A stretch of 64,000 nucleotides of DNA, taken from positions 124,001 to 188,000 of the forward strand of contig NZ_NHOU01000002.1 of the NCBI RefSeq assembly GCF_002179555.1, in the 5' to 3' direction. Made by a program: the position numbers and the translations under genes. The notes below the pieces were generated by a model. It ran no database searches. It was not told the DNA's origin and saw nothing but the letters and a program-made list of their open reading frames with translations. Each line of letters begins with the position of its first letter. The stretch's first letter is position 1. Of the stretch, positions 9,574-18,795 are shown one piece after another. The stretch comes from Salinicola salarius. GTDB taxonomy: Bacteria > Pseudomonadota > Gammaproteobacteria > Pseudomonadales > Halomonadaceae.

Positions 9574-11007
9574 ATGTCCATGAAGCCTTCGCTGCAACTC
9601 AGACTCGGCACGCAGTTGACCATGACGCCTCAGCTTCAGCAGGCGATTCAACTGCTGCAGCTGTCGACGCTCGACCTGTGCCAGGAGATCCAACAAGCGC
9701 TCGAATCCAACCCGATGCTGGAGCTGGAAGAGCAGTACTCGGAGCAGGAGACCCAGGAAACCCCGGAAGACGACTGGCCCAGCGACATCCCCGATGAACT
9801 GGCGCTCGACAGCGACTGGAGCGACACCTACCAGGACGCCACCGCCGGATCGCTCGGCAGCAGCAGTGGCAGCGAAGAGGCGCCGGATTTCGATCGCAAC
9901 GCCGCTGTCACCAGCCTGCACGATCATCTGCTGTGGCAGATGGCGATGGGCGATTTCGACGACCGCGAGCGCGAGCTGGGCGAATGCCTGATCGATGCGA
10001 TCAATGACGACGGCTACTTCACCGGCTCGCTCGACGAACTGGCCCTCAGCCTCCGTGCCCAACGCAGCGACCGCGTGACCACGGCGGATCTCGAACGCGT
10101 GCTGATGCGCCTGCAGCAGTTCGACCCCACGGGCGTCGGCGCCCGCGACCTGCGCGAATGCCTGCTGCTCCAGCTCGGCACGCTGGACCCGGACACCCCG
10201 CTGCTGCCACAAGCCAAACGTCTGGTACGCCAGTTTCTCGAGGCCCTGGCCGGCGATGATCGTCGACTGCTCAAGCGCCGGCTGCGGCTCGAGGACGACG
10301 AACTCGACAGCGTCATCGCGATGATCCGCATGCTCGAACCACGCCCCGGGCAACGCTTCGATACCAGCCGCGACGACTACGTGATTCCCGACCTCGTCGC
10401 CACGCCCTCTCCCGACGGCTGGCGCATCGAGCTCAACGCCGAGGCGCTGCCACGTCTGCGCATCCAGCCCGACTACGCCGCCCTGATCAAGCGCGCCGAC
10501 AAGAGTGACGACAACACCTTCCTGCGCCAGCATCTGCAGGAGGCCCGCTGGCTGCTCAAGAGTCTTTCGAGCCGCAACGACACGCTGCTGCGTGTCGGCA
10601 GGGAGATCATGTCGCGCCAAGTCGATTTCCTCGAGCGCGGCGAAGAGGCCATGAAGCCGCTGATCCTGGCCGATATCGCCGGCAGCGTCGACATGCACGA
10701 GTCGACGATTTCCCGTGTCACGACACAGAAGTACATCCACACGCCTCGCGGCGTGTTCGAGCTCAAGTACTTCTTCTCGAGCCAGGTCGGCGGTCAACGC
10801 GGGGAAGGTGACAGCTATTCGAGCACCGCGATTCGCGCCCGGATCAAGAAGTTCATCGGCGAAGAGCCCCCCAGAAAGCCGCTCTCGGACAGCAAATTGG
10901 TCGAATTGCTCGCCCAGTCCGATATCTGCGTTGCCAGGCGTACCGTGGCCAAATACCGGGAAGCCATGGGCATTCCTTCATCCAGTGAGCGCAAGCGCCT
11001 TTCCTAA
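9574..11007 (+). CDS. rpoN: RNA polymerase sigma-54 factor
   Basis: Sigma-54 directs RNA polymerase to -24/-12 promoters and needs AAA+ enhancer-binding activators. The 477-residue protein has the Gln/Leu-rich region I (about 1-50, QLTMTPQLQQAIQLLQLSTL), an acidic region II (about 50-115), the core-binding and HTH domains, and the RpoN box ARRTVAKYRE at 454-463. Two in-frame ATGs (9574, 9580) are possible and neither has a strong Shine-Dalgarno. Downstream hpf-ptsN-rapZ-npr form the standard rpoN cluster linking nitrogen-PTS signalling to sigma-54 and ribosome hibernation. A sigma-54-type promoter lies 70-90 bp upstream. Confidence 0.97.
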   Translation: MSMKPSLQLRLGTQLTMTPQLQQAIQLLQLSTLDLCQEIQQALESNPMLELEEQYSEQETQETPEDDWPSDIPDELALDSDWSDTYQDATAGSLGSSSGSEEAPDFDRNAAVTSLHDHLLWQMAMGDFDDRERELGECLIDAINDDGYFTGSLDELALSLRAQRSDRVTTADLERVLMRLQQFDPTGVGARDLRECLLLQLGTLDPDTPLLPQAKRLVRQFLEALAGDDRRLLKRRLRLEDDELDSVIAMIRMLEPRPGQRFDTSRDDYVIPDLVATPSPDGWRIELNAEALPRLRIQPDYAALIKRADKSDDNTFLRQHLQEARWLLKSLSSRNDTLLRVGREIMSRQVDFLERGEEAMKPLILADIAGSVDMHESTISRVTTQKYIHTPRGVFELKYFFSSQVGGQRGEGDSYSSTAIRARIKKFIGEEPPRKPLSDSKLVELLAQSDICVARRTVAKYREAMGIPSSSERKRLS

Positions 11008-11074
11008 CGGTGCGGCTGCACGAGGCAAAATCAATCCAGGGCTCGCCAAACCGGGCGATATCGATCACGATGCC

Positions 11075-11102
11075 TTTGCAGTGACCTGAAAAGGGTTACA
11101 AT
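11075..11102 (+). promoter_or_regulatory. Possible sigma-70 promoter for hpf
   Basis: TACAAT at 11097-11102 is a good -10 element, with TTTGCA or TTGCAG around 11075-11081 as an imperfect -35 at 15-16 bp. It lies 34 bp before the hpf start, in the 128-bp gap after rpoN. It would let hpf-ptsN-rapZ-npr be expressed separately from rpoN. Confidence 0.4.
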
Positions 11103-11135
11103 CAAAAGTGCCATCTGCCGCAACAGGAGTGTGTC

Positions 11136-11444
11136 ATGCAAGTGAACGTTACCGGCCACCATGTCGAGCTGACCGATGCCCTCCGGGACTACGTCGGAGA
11201 AAAACTCGTTCGTTTGGAGCGTCACTACGACAACATCACCAATGTTCAGGTCACCCTGAGTGTCGAGAAGGAGCGCCAACAGGCAGCCTGTACCCTGCAT
11301 GCCGCAGGCGGCGATCTACACGCCGAAGCCAGCGATACCGACATGTATGCCGCCATCGATTCACTGGCCGACAAACTCGACCGCCAACTGGTCAAACACA
11401 AAGAGAAGGCACAAGCCCGCGCCCAAGGCGCCGGCGCCCGTTAA
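11136..11444 (+). CDS. hpf: Ribosome hibernation promoting factor, short form
   Basis: HPF binds the decoding centre of the 30S subunit and, with RMF, promotes 100S ribosome dimers in stationary phase. The 102-residue protein (MQVNVTGHHVELTDALRDYV...) is the short YhbH-type class, without the C-terminal dimerisation domain of long HPF. The conserved HYDNITNVQVTLSVEKERQQA and EASDTDMYAAIDSLADKLDR segments are clear. AGGAG lies about 10 bp upstream of the ATG. It sits between rpoN and ptsN as in most gammaproteobacteria. The last ten residues are basic and alanine-rich. Confidence 0.95.
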   Translation: MQVNVTGHHVELTDALRDYVGEKLVRLERHYDNITNVQVTLSVEKERQQAACTLHAAGGDLHAEASDTDMYAAIDSLADKLDRQLVKHKEKAQARAQGAGAR

Positions 11445-11450
11445 CGCCTG

Positions 11451-11933
11451 ATGATGACACTGGAAAGCATTCTGCCCCCCGAACGCATCCTCTACGGGGT
11501 CACGGGGGGCAGTAAAAAACGTCTGCTGGAATTCTTCAGCACCTTCATCGCCCAAAACACACCCAGCCTGGATAGCCAGGAAGTCTTCAGCCGTCTGATC
11601 GGACGTGAGCGACTGGGCAGCACGGGGATCGGCAACGGCGTTGCCATCCCTCACGCGCGCAGCCCTCACTGCAAGGGGCCGATCGCGGGATTCATGCGCC
11701 TGAAGGACGCCATCGACTTCGACGCGATCGACGGTGAACCGGTGGATCTGGTATTCGTGCTGCTGGTACCGGAAGAAGCGGACGATACCCACCTTTCGCT
11801 ACTGGCCGAGGTCGCCGGCGTCATGAATCAGGGCAGCGTCAGACAGCAGTTGCGTCACGCGGAGACTCAGCAGGCGCTGCACGACGCGCTGATCGATGCC
11901 ATTCGTCATCATCAACCCAACGACGACGACTGA
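11451..11933 (+). CDS. ptsN: Nitrogen-PTS EIIA protein
   Basis: PtsN (EIIA-Ntr) accepts phosphate from NPr and regulates potassium transport, envelope stress and nitrogen responses. The 160-residue protein is one PTS EIIA type-2 domain; the phosphorylated histidine is His68 in NGVAIPHARSPH. It starts 6 bp after hpf. The first two codons are both ATG, so the start may be 11451 or 11454. EI-Ntr (ptsP) is not in the window. The partner NPr is encoded two genes downstream. Confidence 0.95.
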   Translation: MMTLESILPPERILYGVTGGSKKRLLEFFSTFIAQNTPSLDSQEVFSRLIGRERLGSTGIGNGVAIPHARSPHCKGPIAGFMRLKDAIDFDAIDGEPVDLVFVLLVPEEADDTHLSLLAEVAGVMNQGSVRQQLRHAETQQALHDALIDAIRHHQPNDDD

Positions 11934-11950
11934 ACCAGGACACACTAGGC

Positions 11951-12907
11951 ATGCAACTCGTCATCATCAGCGGCCGCTCCGGCTCGGGAAAATCGATCGC
12001 CCTGCAGGCGCTGGAAGATCTGGGCTACTACGCCATCGACAACCTCCCGGCCAATCTGCTGGCACCGCTGATCGACGAACTGCGCAGCGCTCCGCCCACG
12101 CGCCCCAACGTGGCGGTCAGCATCGATGCACGCAACCTGCCGGAATCGCTCGAACGCTTCCCGGTCCTGCTGAATGCGGTGCGAGAGCGCAGGATCGACA
12201 CGCAGGTCGTCTATCTCACCGCCGACGCCAAGATTCTGCTGGAGCGCTACTCGGCCACCCGCAGGCGTCATCCGCTGACACGCGGCAACGACATGACGCT
12301 GGCCGAGGCGATCGATCACGAGCAGGAATATCTCGCACCGATTCGCCGCATGGCCGACCTGGTGATCGATACCCAGGGGCTTTCGGTACACGAACTGCGG
12401 GCGCGGATCGGGGAACAGGTCGCCAAGCACACCGGCGGCCGTCTGACGTTGACCTTCGAGTCCTTTGGCTTCAAACGCGGCGTGCCGCTGGACGCCGACA
12501 TGGTCTTCGACGCGCGCTGCCTGCCCAATCCGTTCTGGGACCCCGGCCTGCGCGCCTATGACGGCCGCGATGCCCAGATCGTCGAGTTTCTGGAATCCTA
12601 CCCCGACGTCCACGCCATGGCGGGCGATATCCACGCCTGGCTGACTCGCTGGCTGCCCGCCTACCTGGCCAGCCATCGTAGCTACCTGACGGTGGCGATC
12701 GGCTGCACCGGCGGCCAGCACCGCTCGGTCTACCTGATCGAACGCCTGGCTCGCCACTTCCATCATGAATCCACCGACATTCGACTTCGCCATCGCGAAC
12801 TCGGTATTCAGACCGCGCTCCCGCAGGATTCGGAACCGCGCGAGCCGGCGCCGCAGGATGCACCAACAAAAGACGCAGGATCACTCAAGCGCGATGCCGA
12901 CACGTGA
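11951..12907 (+). CDS. rapZ: RNase adapter protein RapZ
   Basis: RapZ binds nucleotides and, in E. coli, targets the small RNA GlmZ to RNase E, coupling glucosamine-6-phosphate supply to envelope synthesis. Walker A is GRSGSGKS (residues 8-15), and the C-terminal domain has the conserved AIGCTGGQHRSVYLIERLA. The protein is 318 residues against 284 in E. coli; the extra part is a charged C-terminal tail rich in Pro, Gln and Lys. The 3' end overlaps npr by 14 bp. The GlmZ/GlmY system need not be present in this lineage, so the target here is uncertain. Confidence 0.94.
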   Translation: MQLVIISGRSGSGKSIALQALEDLGYYAIDNLPANLLAPLIDELRSAPPTRPNVAVSIDARNLPESLERFPVLLNAVRERRIDTQVVYLTADAKILLERYSATRRRHPLTRGNDMTLAEAIDHEQEYLAPIRRMADLVIDTQGLSVHELRARIGEQVAKHTGGRLTLTFESFGFKRGVPLDADMVFDARCLPNPFWDPGLRAYDGRDAQIVEFLESYPDVHAMAGDIHAWLTRWLPAYLASHRSYLTVAIGCTGGQHRSVYLIERLARHFHHESTDIRLRHRELGIQTALPQDSEPREPAPQDAPTKDAGSLKRDADT

Positions 12908-13163
12908 ACTTCGCCTGACCAATCGTCGTGGGCTGCACGCCCGCGCCGCCACCAAACTGGTCCAATGCTGCCAACCCTTCGACGTCCGTGTGGCGATTCA
13001 ACACCGTGAGCGGCAGGCCGATGCCGCCAATATCATGTCTCTGCTGATGCTAGCCGCGCCTTGCGGCACCGAGTTGACCGTGACTACCGAGGGCGACGAT
13101 GCAGACGCCGCCATGGACGCGATCGCCGAACTTTTCGAAGCGCGTTTCCACGAAGACGAGTAG
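12894..13163 (+). CDS. ptsO: NPr, HPr-like phosphocarrier of the nitrogen PTS
   Basis: NPr carries phosphate from EI-Ntr to PtsN. The start is set at the ATG at 12894 (MPTRELRLTNRRGLHARAAT), giving 89 residues; the open frame extends upstream into rapZ but without similarity. The phosphorylated His15 is in GLHARAATK, and the regulatory-type serine region NIMSLLMLAAP is present, as in HPr folds. It overlaps the end of rapZ by 14 bp, so translation is probably coupled. It is the last gene of the rpoN cluster; mgtE follows after 108 bp. Confidence 0.94.
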   Translation: MPTRELRLTNRRGLHARAATKLVQCCQPFDVRVAIQHRERQADAANIMSLLMLAAPCGTELTVTTEGDDADAAMDAIAELFEARFHEDE

Positions 13164-13271
13164 CTCCCACTCTCTTCACACCGTTCGTGAACAGCGTTTT
13201 CCATCCTCGTCATTTTGCTCGACGATGGTAGAATGCTCATCCCGCCAGTCGTTCAAGGATGACCGTTCAGG

Positions 13272-14627
13272 ATGAGCAACAATCCCGAAAAGCTGCAGCC
13301 ACGGCTGGCCAAGCTCAACGAAGCTCTCGAAAGCGGCGCACTGGATCAGGCGCGGCGCATGCTCAATCGCGGCCTGGCGCCGGTGGATGTCGCCCACCTG
13401 CTCGAGTCCAGCCCACCCAAGGAGCGCGAGATTCTCTGGGGCCTGCTGGACCCCGAGCTGCATGGCGACGTGCTGCAGTATCTGGGCGATGACGTCCAGA
13501 TCGAATTCCTCAACCGCATGGATGCCGAGCAGCTGTTGACGGCGACCGAGGGTCTCGATGTCGACGACCTCGCCGACCTGCTGCAGCAGTTGCCCAATAC
13601 CGTCATCCAGGAAGTCCTCCAGTCGATGGAGGCGCAGGAACGCCAGCGGGTCGAAGCGGTCCTCTCCTACCCGGAGGATACCGCCGGCGGCCTGATGAAC
13701 CCGGACGCGATCACCATCCGCCCGGATATCACTCTGGATGTCGTCCTGCGCTACCTGCGCCGCCACGAGCGCCTGCCGGATGCCACCGACACCCTGCTGG
13801 TCGTCACGCGTCGTGACGAGCTGATCGGCATCCTGTCGCTCAACCGCCTGCTGGTCTCGGATGTCTCGGTGCTGGTGCGCGAGGTCATGGAGACCGACTT
13901 CCACTCCATTCAGGCCACCGCCTCGGACAGCGACGTCGCGACGCTGTTCCAGAAGCATGACCTGATCTCGGCGCCGGTAGTCGGCATCGACGGCAAACTG
14001 CTCGGCCGCATCACCATCGACGACGTGGTCGACGTCATCCGCGAGGATGCCGAGCATCAGGTCATGAGCATGGCCGGTCTCGACGAGGACGAAGACACCT
14101 TCGCCCCGGCGCTGCGAACGAGCCGTCGCCGGGCATTCTGGCTCGGTATCAATCTGATCGCGGCAACGATCGTCTCTATCGCCATCGGGTTCTTCGAGGA
14201 CACCATTCAGCAGATCGCGGCTCTCGCGGTGCTGATGCCGATCGTCTCCAGCATGGGCGGCATCGCCGGCTCGCAAACGCTGACCGTGCTGATTCGCGGC
14301 ATCGCGCTGGGCCACGTTTCCGGCGCCAACGTGCGATGGCTATTGATCCGCGAACTGCTCGTCGGCATGACCAACGGTCTGATCTGGGCCGTGGTGGTGG
14401 GCACCATGTCGGTCTTCCGCTTCGACGACATCCGGCTGGGGCAGATCATCGCCATGGCGATGGTCATCAACCTGACCGTCGCCACGATGGCCGGCACCCT
14501 GATTCCGGTACTGCTCAAGAAGTTCAAGATCGACCCGGCGCTGTCCGGCGGCGTGCTGCTGACGACCATTACCGACGTGGTCGGCTTCGTCGCTTTCCTG
14601 GGTCTGGCGACTGCCTTTTATCTGTAA
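13272..14627 (+). CDS. mgtE: Magnesium transporter MgtE
   Basis: MgtE is a homodimeric Mg2+ channel gated by intracellular magnesium. The 451-residue protein has an MgtE N domain (about 20-130), two CBS domains (about 140-260) and five membrane helices at the C terminus (about 285-450, starting AFWLGINLIAATIVSIAIGF). The pore-lining region PIVSSMGGIAGSQTLTVLIR is conserved. It follows npr in the same direction, as in many Pseudomonas and halomonads. A TAGAAT -10-like hexamer occurs at 13229-13234 without a matching -35. No M-box-type leader structure is apparent in the short upstream gap. Confidence 0.95.
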   Translation: MSNNPEKLQPRLAKLNEALESGALDQARRMLNRGLAPVDVAHLLESSPPKEREILWGLLDPELHGDVLQYLGDDVQIEFLNRMDAEQLLTATEGLDVDDLADLLQQLPNTVIQEVLQSMEAQERQRVEAVLSYPEDTAGGLMNPDAITIRPDITLDVVLRYLRRHERLPDATDTLLVVTRRDELIGILSLNRLLVSDVSVLVREVMETDFHSIQATASDSDVATLFQKHDLISAPVVGIDGKLLGRITIDDVVDVIREDAEHQVMSMAGLDEDEDTFAPALRTSRRRAFWLGINLIAATIVSIAIGFFEDTIQQIAALAVLMPIVSSMGGIAGSQTLTVLIRGIALGHVSGANVRWLLIRELLVGMTNGLIWAVVVGTMSVFRFDDIRLGQIIAMAMVINLTVATMAGTLIPVLLKKFKIDPALSGGVLLTTITDVVGFVAFLGLATAFYL

Positions 14628-14699
14628 CGACCCGGCAGGCCCGACCACCGAACGCCAGGGCGGGCCACGACGCCGGGTGATGCCAACGAGGAGCAGCGG

Positions 14700-15175
<476 letters not shown>

Positions 15176-15181
15176 TTTTAC

Positions 15182-15202
15182 TTACAGCTTAAAGCTCACA
15201 GC
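15182..15202 (-). repeat. Three degenerate heptamers on the pmbA side
   Basis: Read on the minus strand the units are GCTGTGA (15202-15196), GCTTTAA (15195-15189) and GCTGTAA (15188-15182). They resemble the GCCGTAA array facing them from the thioesterase side and lie about 20 bp past the pmbA stop codon. Confidence 0.6.
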
Positions 15203-15203
15203 T

Positions 15204-15218
15204 CCGGGCGAAGCCCGG
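15204..15218 (-). terminator. Short GC-rich hairpin after pmbA
   Basis: CCGGGC and GCCCGG arms flank a GAA loop (TTC on the minus strand) directly downstream of the pmbA stop codon. The stem is strong but no T-run follows on the minus strand, so termination activity is uncertain. Confidence 0.4.
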
Positions 15219-15222
15219 GCAA

Positions 15223-16563
15223 CTACTGCCCCGCAATCGTCATCGAATCGAGCAGCCAGCTGCCGGTCTGGATGCTGCCGCGTCGGTCGATGTCATCGCC
15301 GATTCCCCGCAGGCCGGCAAACATGTCGCGCAGGTTGCCCGCCACGGTGAACTCTTCGACCGGATGGGATATCTGGCCATTCTCGATCCAGAAGCCCGCA
15401 GCGCCCCGCGAGTAGTCCCCGGTCACCGGATTGAGCCCCTGGCCCATCATTTCGGTCACCATGATGCCCGTTCCCATCTGCTGCATCAGGTCCTCCAGCG
15501 AGGTCGTCGGCGCCTGAATGCGCACGTTGCGCGCGCCACCGGCGTTGCCGGTGGTCTGCAGTCCCAGTCGCCGAGCGCTATAGGCGGCCAGCATGTAGCT
15601 CGCCAGCTTGCCTCGATCGATGAAGACATTGTCGCGCGTGGCCACGCCGTCGCCATCGAACGCGGCGCTCGCCATGCCACCGATCTCGCGCGGATATTCG
15701 CCCAGCGAGAACCACTCGGGAAACAGCGTCTCGCCCAGCTGGTCACAGAGGAAAGAAGACTCGCGATAGAGCGCTCCGCCGGCAATGCTGTTGAGCAGGT
15801 TGCCGACCAATCCGCGAGCCATGTCCGGCGCCAGCAGCACCGGCAATCGGCCGGTCTTCGGGCGCTGACCGCCCAGCCGGCGCAGCGTGCGCTCGGCGGC
15901 GCTGATGCCCACCGATTCCGGGCTGGCCAGATTGCTGGCCCGGCGCGCCGTGGTGAAATCATGATCGCGCTGCATGCCATCGCCACTGCCCCCGATCAGC
16001 AGGCACGAAAGCGAGTGCCGCGTGCCACGCTTGCTGCCCAGGAAGCCGTGACTGTTGGCGTAGACCGTGACCACCTCGGAAGAAGACAGGCTCGCTCCCT
16101 CCGAGTTGGTGATGCCCGCCTGCTCGCGGCCGGCCGTTTCGCAGCGTAACGCCAGCTCGATCGCTTCGTCCGTGCTCAACGCCCAGGGATGATGCAGATC
16201 CAGATCCGGCAGATCGGTCGCCATCAGTTCGGCGTCCGCCAGCCCCGACGCCGGGTCCTCGCCGGTATATCGCGCGATCGAAATGGCTTTCTCGACCGCG
16301 GCACGAATGGAGGCATCGCCCGCATCCGACGAGGAGGCGTTGCCTTTGCGGTTGCCCACGTACACCGTGACCGCAATGCCTTGATCGCGGGAGAGTTCCA
16401 CGGTCTCGGTCTCGCCGAGCCGCACGCTCACGCCCAGCCCCTGGTCGACGCTGGCACCCACCTCGCAGGCGTCCGCTCCCAGTCGTTTGGCGAGCTCCAG
16501 CGCCATGCCGGCGCGCTCCTCGAGACGCGACTGCTGCGCCTCGGCATTGAAAGCTTGACTCAT
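15223..16563 (-). CDS. pmbA: PmbA/TldE metalloprotease subunit
   Basis: PmbA (TldE) pairs with TldD in a heterodimeric zinc protease that matures microcins and degrades unfolded peptides such as CcdA. The 446-residue protein covers the family (KGNASSSDAGDASIRAAVEK, FVNIDRGKLASYML-type segment VFIDRGKLASYML, and NPVTGDYSRGAAGFWIENG). As expected for TldE it lacks the zinc HExxxH motif that TldD carries. The start at 16563 (MSQAFNAEA) has AGGAG 7 bp upstream; the in-frame ATG at 16581 does not. It is divergent from darP and close to, but separate from, tldD. Confidence 0.94.
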   Translation of the reverse strand: MSQAFNAEAQQSRLEERAGMALELAKRLGADACEVGASVDQGLGVSVRLGETETVELSRDQGIAVTVYVGNRKGNASSSDAGDASIRAAVEKAISIARYTGEDPASGLADAELMATDLPDLDLHHPWALSTDEAIELALRCETAGREQAGITNSEGASLSSSEVVTVYANSHGFLGSKRGTRHSLSCLLIGGSGDGMQRDHDFTTARRASNLASPESVGISAAERTLRRLGGQRPKTGRLPVLLAPDMARGLVGNLLNSIAGGALYRESSFLCDQLGETLFPEWFSLGEYPREIGGMASAAFDGDGVATRDNVFIDRGKLASYMLAAYSARRLGLQTTGNAGGARNVRIQAPTTSLEDLMQQMGTGIMVTEMMGQGLNPVTGDYSRGAAGFWIENGQISHPVEEFTVAGNLRDMFAGLRGIGDDIDRRGSIQTGSWLLDSMTIAGQ

Positions 16564-16687
16564 CTCGGACTCCTGATTCATGAAACTCGGATCGTGGACA
16601 TTCGGATCACAGCCCGGGGTTGCCGGTAACGCAGGCCATCGAAGCGGCCTTGCGGCCCGGCTTCACACGCATGATGCACCCCATGCG

Positions 16688-16715
16688 TTGGCGTGCGGGT
16701 TCACGCTGATATACT
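16688..16715 (+). promoter_or_regulatory. Predicted sigma-70 promoter of darP
   Basis: TTGGCG (16688-16693), a 16-bp spacer and TATACT (16710-16715) lie 31 bp upstream of the darP start in the divergent gap with pmbA. The -10 matches five of six consensus bases, the -35 four of six. Confidence 0.5.
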
Positions 16716-16746
16716 GCGGCCTTCATTCGTCGCTTGGGGTAACAAC

Positions 16747-17262
16747 ATGGGCAAGGGTTCGGACAACGACATGGCTTTCGAGGACGACGCGCCTCCCAGC
16801 AAGAGCCAGCTCAAACGCGAAATGCAGGAGCTGCAGGCACTGGGCGAGCGCATCATCGCGCTGGACCCGGCCGTGCGCGCTCGACTGCCGCTCTCCGACG
16901 ACATGCGTGACGCCGTCGAAGAAACCGGACGCATCCGTTCCCACGAAGGCCGCCGTCGCCACATGCAGTACGTCGGCAAGGTCATGCGCAAGGAAGATCG
17001 CGAAGCGATCCGAGCCGCCTTCGAGGAGATCGACCAGGAGCATGCCCAGCGCAACGCGGCTTTCCACCGGCTCGAGCAGCTCCGCGATCGATTGATCGAC
17101 GATGACGAAGCACTGGAGCCGTTCATCGAAGCGCACCCCCAGGTCGACCGCCAGGCACTGCGCCAGCTGATTCGCAACGCTCGCAGCGAGAAGCAGCGTG
17201 CCAAGCCGCCCGCCAGTTCGCGCAAGCTGTTCCAGCTGCTCCGCGATACCGTCGGGCTCTGA
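16747..17262 (+). CDS. darP: Ribosome-associated assembly factor DarP (YjgA)
   Basis: A 172-residue highly charged alpha-helical protein of the DUF615 family, associated with late 50S subunit assembly in E. coli. Family hallmarks are PPSKSQLKREMQELQALGER, RRRHMQYVGKVMRKED and the C-terminal LRQLIRNARSEKQ segment. The start ATG at 16747 (MGKGSDNDMAFEDD) is preferred over an upstream in-frame ATG without similarity. It lies between pmbA and tldD, the usual genomic neighbourhood (pmbA-yjgA). It converges with tldD. Confidence 0.93.
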   Translation: MGKGSDNDMAFEDDAPPSKSQLKREMQELQALGERIIALDPAVRARLPLSDDMRDAVEETGRIRSHEGRRRHMQYVGKVMRKEDREAIRAAFEEIDQEHAQRNAAFHRLEQLRDRLIDDDEALEPFIEAHPQVDRQALRQLIRNARSEKQRAKPPASSRKLFQLLRDTVGL

Positions 17263-17325
17263 GCGCCAGCCACGACGACCCGGCACCGGCAAACGGTCGA
17301 GTTACGCATCCTCTGCACTCGTGGC

Positions 17326-18795
17326 CTAGGATGCCGTACCACCGACCGTGATCTCGTCCAGCTTCAGCGTCGGCTGGCCTACGCCAACCGGCACCCCCTG
17401 CCCCTCTTTTCCGCAAACCCCGATGCCGCTATCCAGCGCCATGTCGTTGCCGATCATCGAGACATGCGACATGGCCTCAGGACCATTGCCGATCAGCGTG
17501 GCGCCCTTGACCGGCGCCGTGATCCTGCCGTCCTCGATCAGATACGCCTCGGAGGCGGAAAACACGAACTTGCCGGACGTGATGTCCACCTGGCCGCCGC
17601 CGAAGCTGACCGCATAGATGCCGCGCTTGACGCTCTTGACGATCTCTTCCGGATCGTCCTGGCCCGCCAGCATGTAGGTGTTGGTCATGCGCGGCATGGT
17701 GACGTGGGCGTAGGATTCGCGGCGCGCGTTGCCGGTGGGTTTCATGCCCATCAGCCTGGCGTTGAGCTTGTCCTGCATGTAGCCGGTGAGAATGCCATCC
17801 TCGATCAGCGGCGTGTACTGACCCGGCGTGCCCTCGTCGTCGATGCTGAGCGACCCGCGGCAGTCGGTGAGCGTGGCGTCGTCGACCACCGTGACGCCCT
17901 TGGCGGCGACCCGCTCGCCCAGACGGCCGGCGAAGGAGGAGCTCCCCTTGCGGTTGAAGTCGCCCTCGAGCCCGTGGCCCACCGCTTCATGCAGTAGAAT
18001 GCCCGGCCAGCCATTGGCCAGCACCACCGGCATCTGGCCCGCGGGCGCGGCCACCGCGTCCAGATTGACCAGCGCCTGACGAACCGCTTCGCGAGCGTAC
18101 TTGTCGGCCACGTTCTCGTCGCGCAGCCGCTCCATGGAATAACGGCCGCCGCCGCCGGCACTGCCCCGTTCACGCTTGCCGTCCTTCGCCACGATCACGT
18201 TGACGTTGAAGCGCACCAGCGGACGGATGTCGGCCGCCAGCGTGCCGTCGCTGGCGCACACCAGCACCACCTCGTGAACACCGGTCAACGACGCGCTGAC
18301 CTGCGTCACGCTGGGGTCCGCCGCCCGCGCCACGCGATCCGCCTGCTTGAGCATGGCGATCTTGTCCTCGGCACTCAGCCCGCTCAGCGGATCGATGCCC
18401 TGATAGCGAGAGGCCGCCGCGGCGACCTGGATCGACTTCGGGGCGCGCCGATCGCCGCTGCGGGCGATACCGGAAGCCGTGCGCCCGGTATCCAGCAGCG
18501 CGTCCTGGCTGATCTGGCTGGAGTAGGCGAATCCGGTCTTCTCGCCGGAGAGCGACCGCACGCCGACGCCGCCATCGATGCTGTAGCTGGCGTCCTTGAC
18601 CTCCCCATCCTCCAGCACCCACATCTCGTGCCAGGTGCGCTGGAAAAAGAGATCGGCGTAATCGATCCCGACGCCCATGGCGTGGCCGAGGCCGACATTC
18701 AACGATTCCACGTCCAGCCCACCCGGGGTCAACAACAGCGTCGACGCCTGCTTCAGGGCATCATCACTCGTTTGTCTCATCGGACTCAGTGTCAT
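17326..18795 (-). CDS. tldD: TldD metalloprotease subunit
   Basis: Zinc-binding subunit of the TldD/TldE protease. The 489-residue protein contains HEAVGH at residues 269-274, the HExxxH zinc motif, in the conserved context [19 protein letters not shown]. The C-terminal [20 protein letters not shown] is also typical. The start at 18795 overlaps the yhdP stop as ATGA, suggesting coupling; Met6 at 18780 is an alternative. Its partner PmbA is encoded nearby on the same strand, beyond darP. Confidence 0.95.
   Translation of the reverse strand: MTLSPMRQTSDDALKQASTLLLTPGGLDVESLNVGLGHAMGVGIDYADLFFQRTWHEMWVLEDGEVKDASYSIDGGVGVRSLSGEKTGFAYSSQISQDALLDTGRTASGIARSGDRRAPKSIQVAAAASRYQGIDPLSGLSAEDKIAMLKQADRVARAADPSVTQVSASLTGVHEVVLVCASDGTLAADIRPLVRFNVNVIVAKDGKRERGSAGGGGRYSMERLRDENVADKYAREAVRQALVNLDAVAAPAGQMPVVLANGWPGILLHEAVGHGLEGDFNRKGSSSFAGRLGERVAAKGVTVVDDATLTDCRGSLSIDDEGTPGQYTPLIEDGILTGYMQDKLNARLMGMKPTGNARRESYAHVTMPRMTNTYMLAGQDDPEEIVKSVKRGIYAVSFGGGQVDITSGKFVFSASEAYLIEDGRITAPVKGATLIGNGPEAMSHVSMIGNDMALDSGIGVCGKEGQGVPVGVGQPTLKLDEITVGGTAS

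Noticed and set aside
9466-10797. A 443-codon open frame on the minus strand
   Set aside because: It is antisense to rpoN, which is clearly the real gene (region I and RpoN box intact).
13201-13271. Magnesium riboswitch before mgtE
   Set aside because: The gap is only about 108 bp and no matching stem architecture could be traced.
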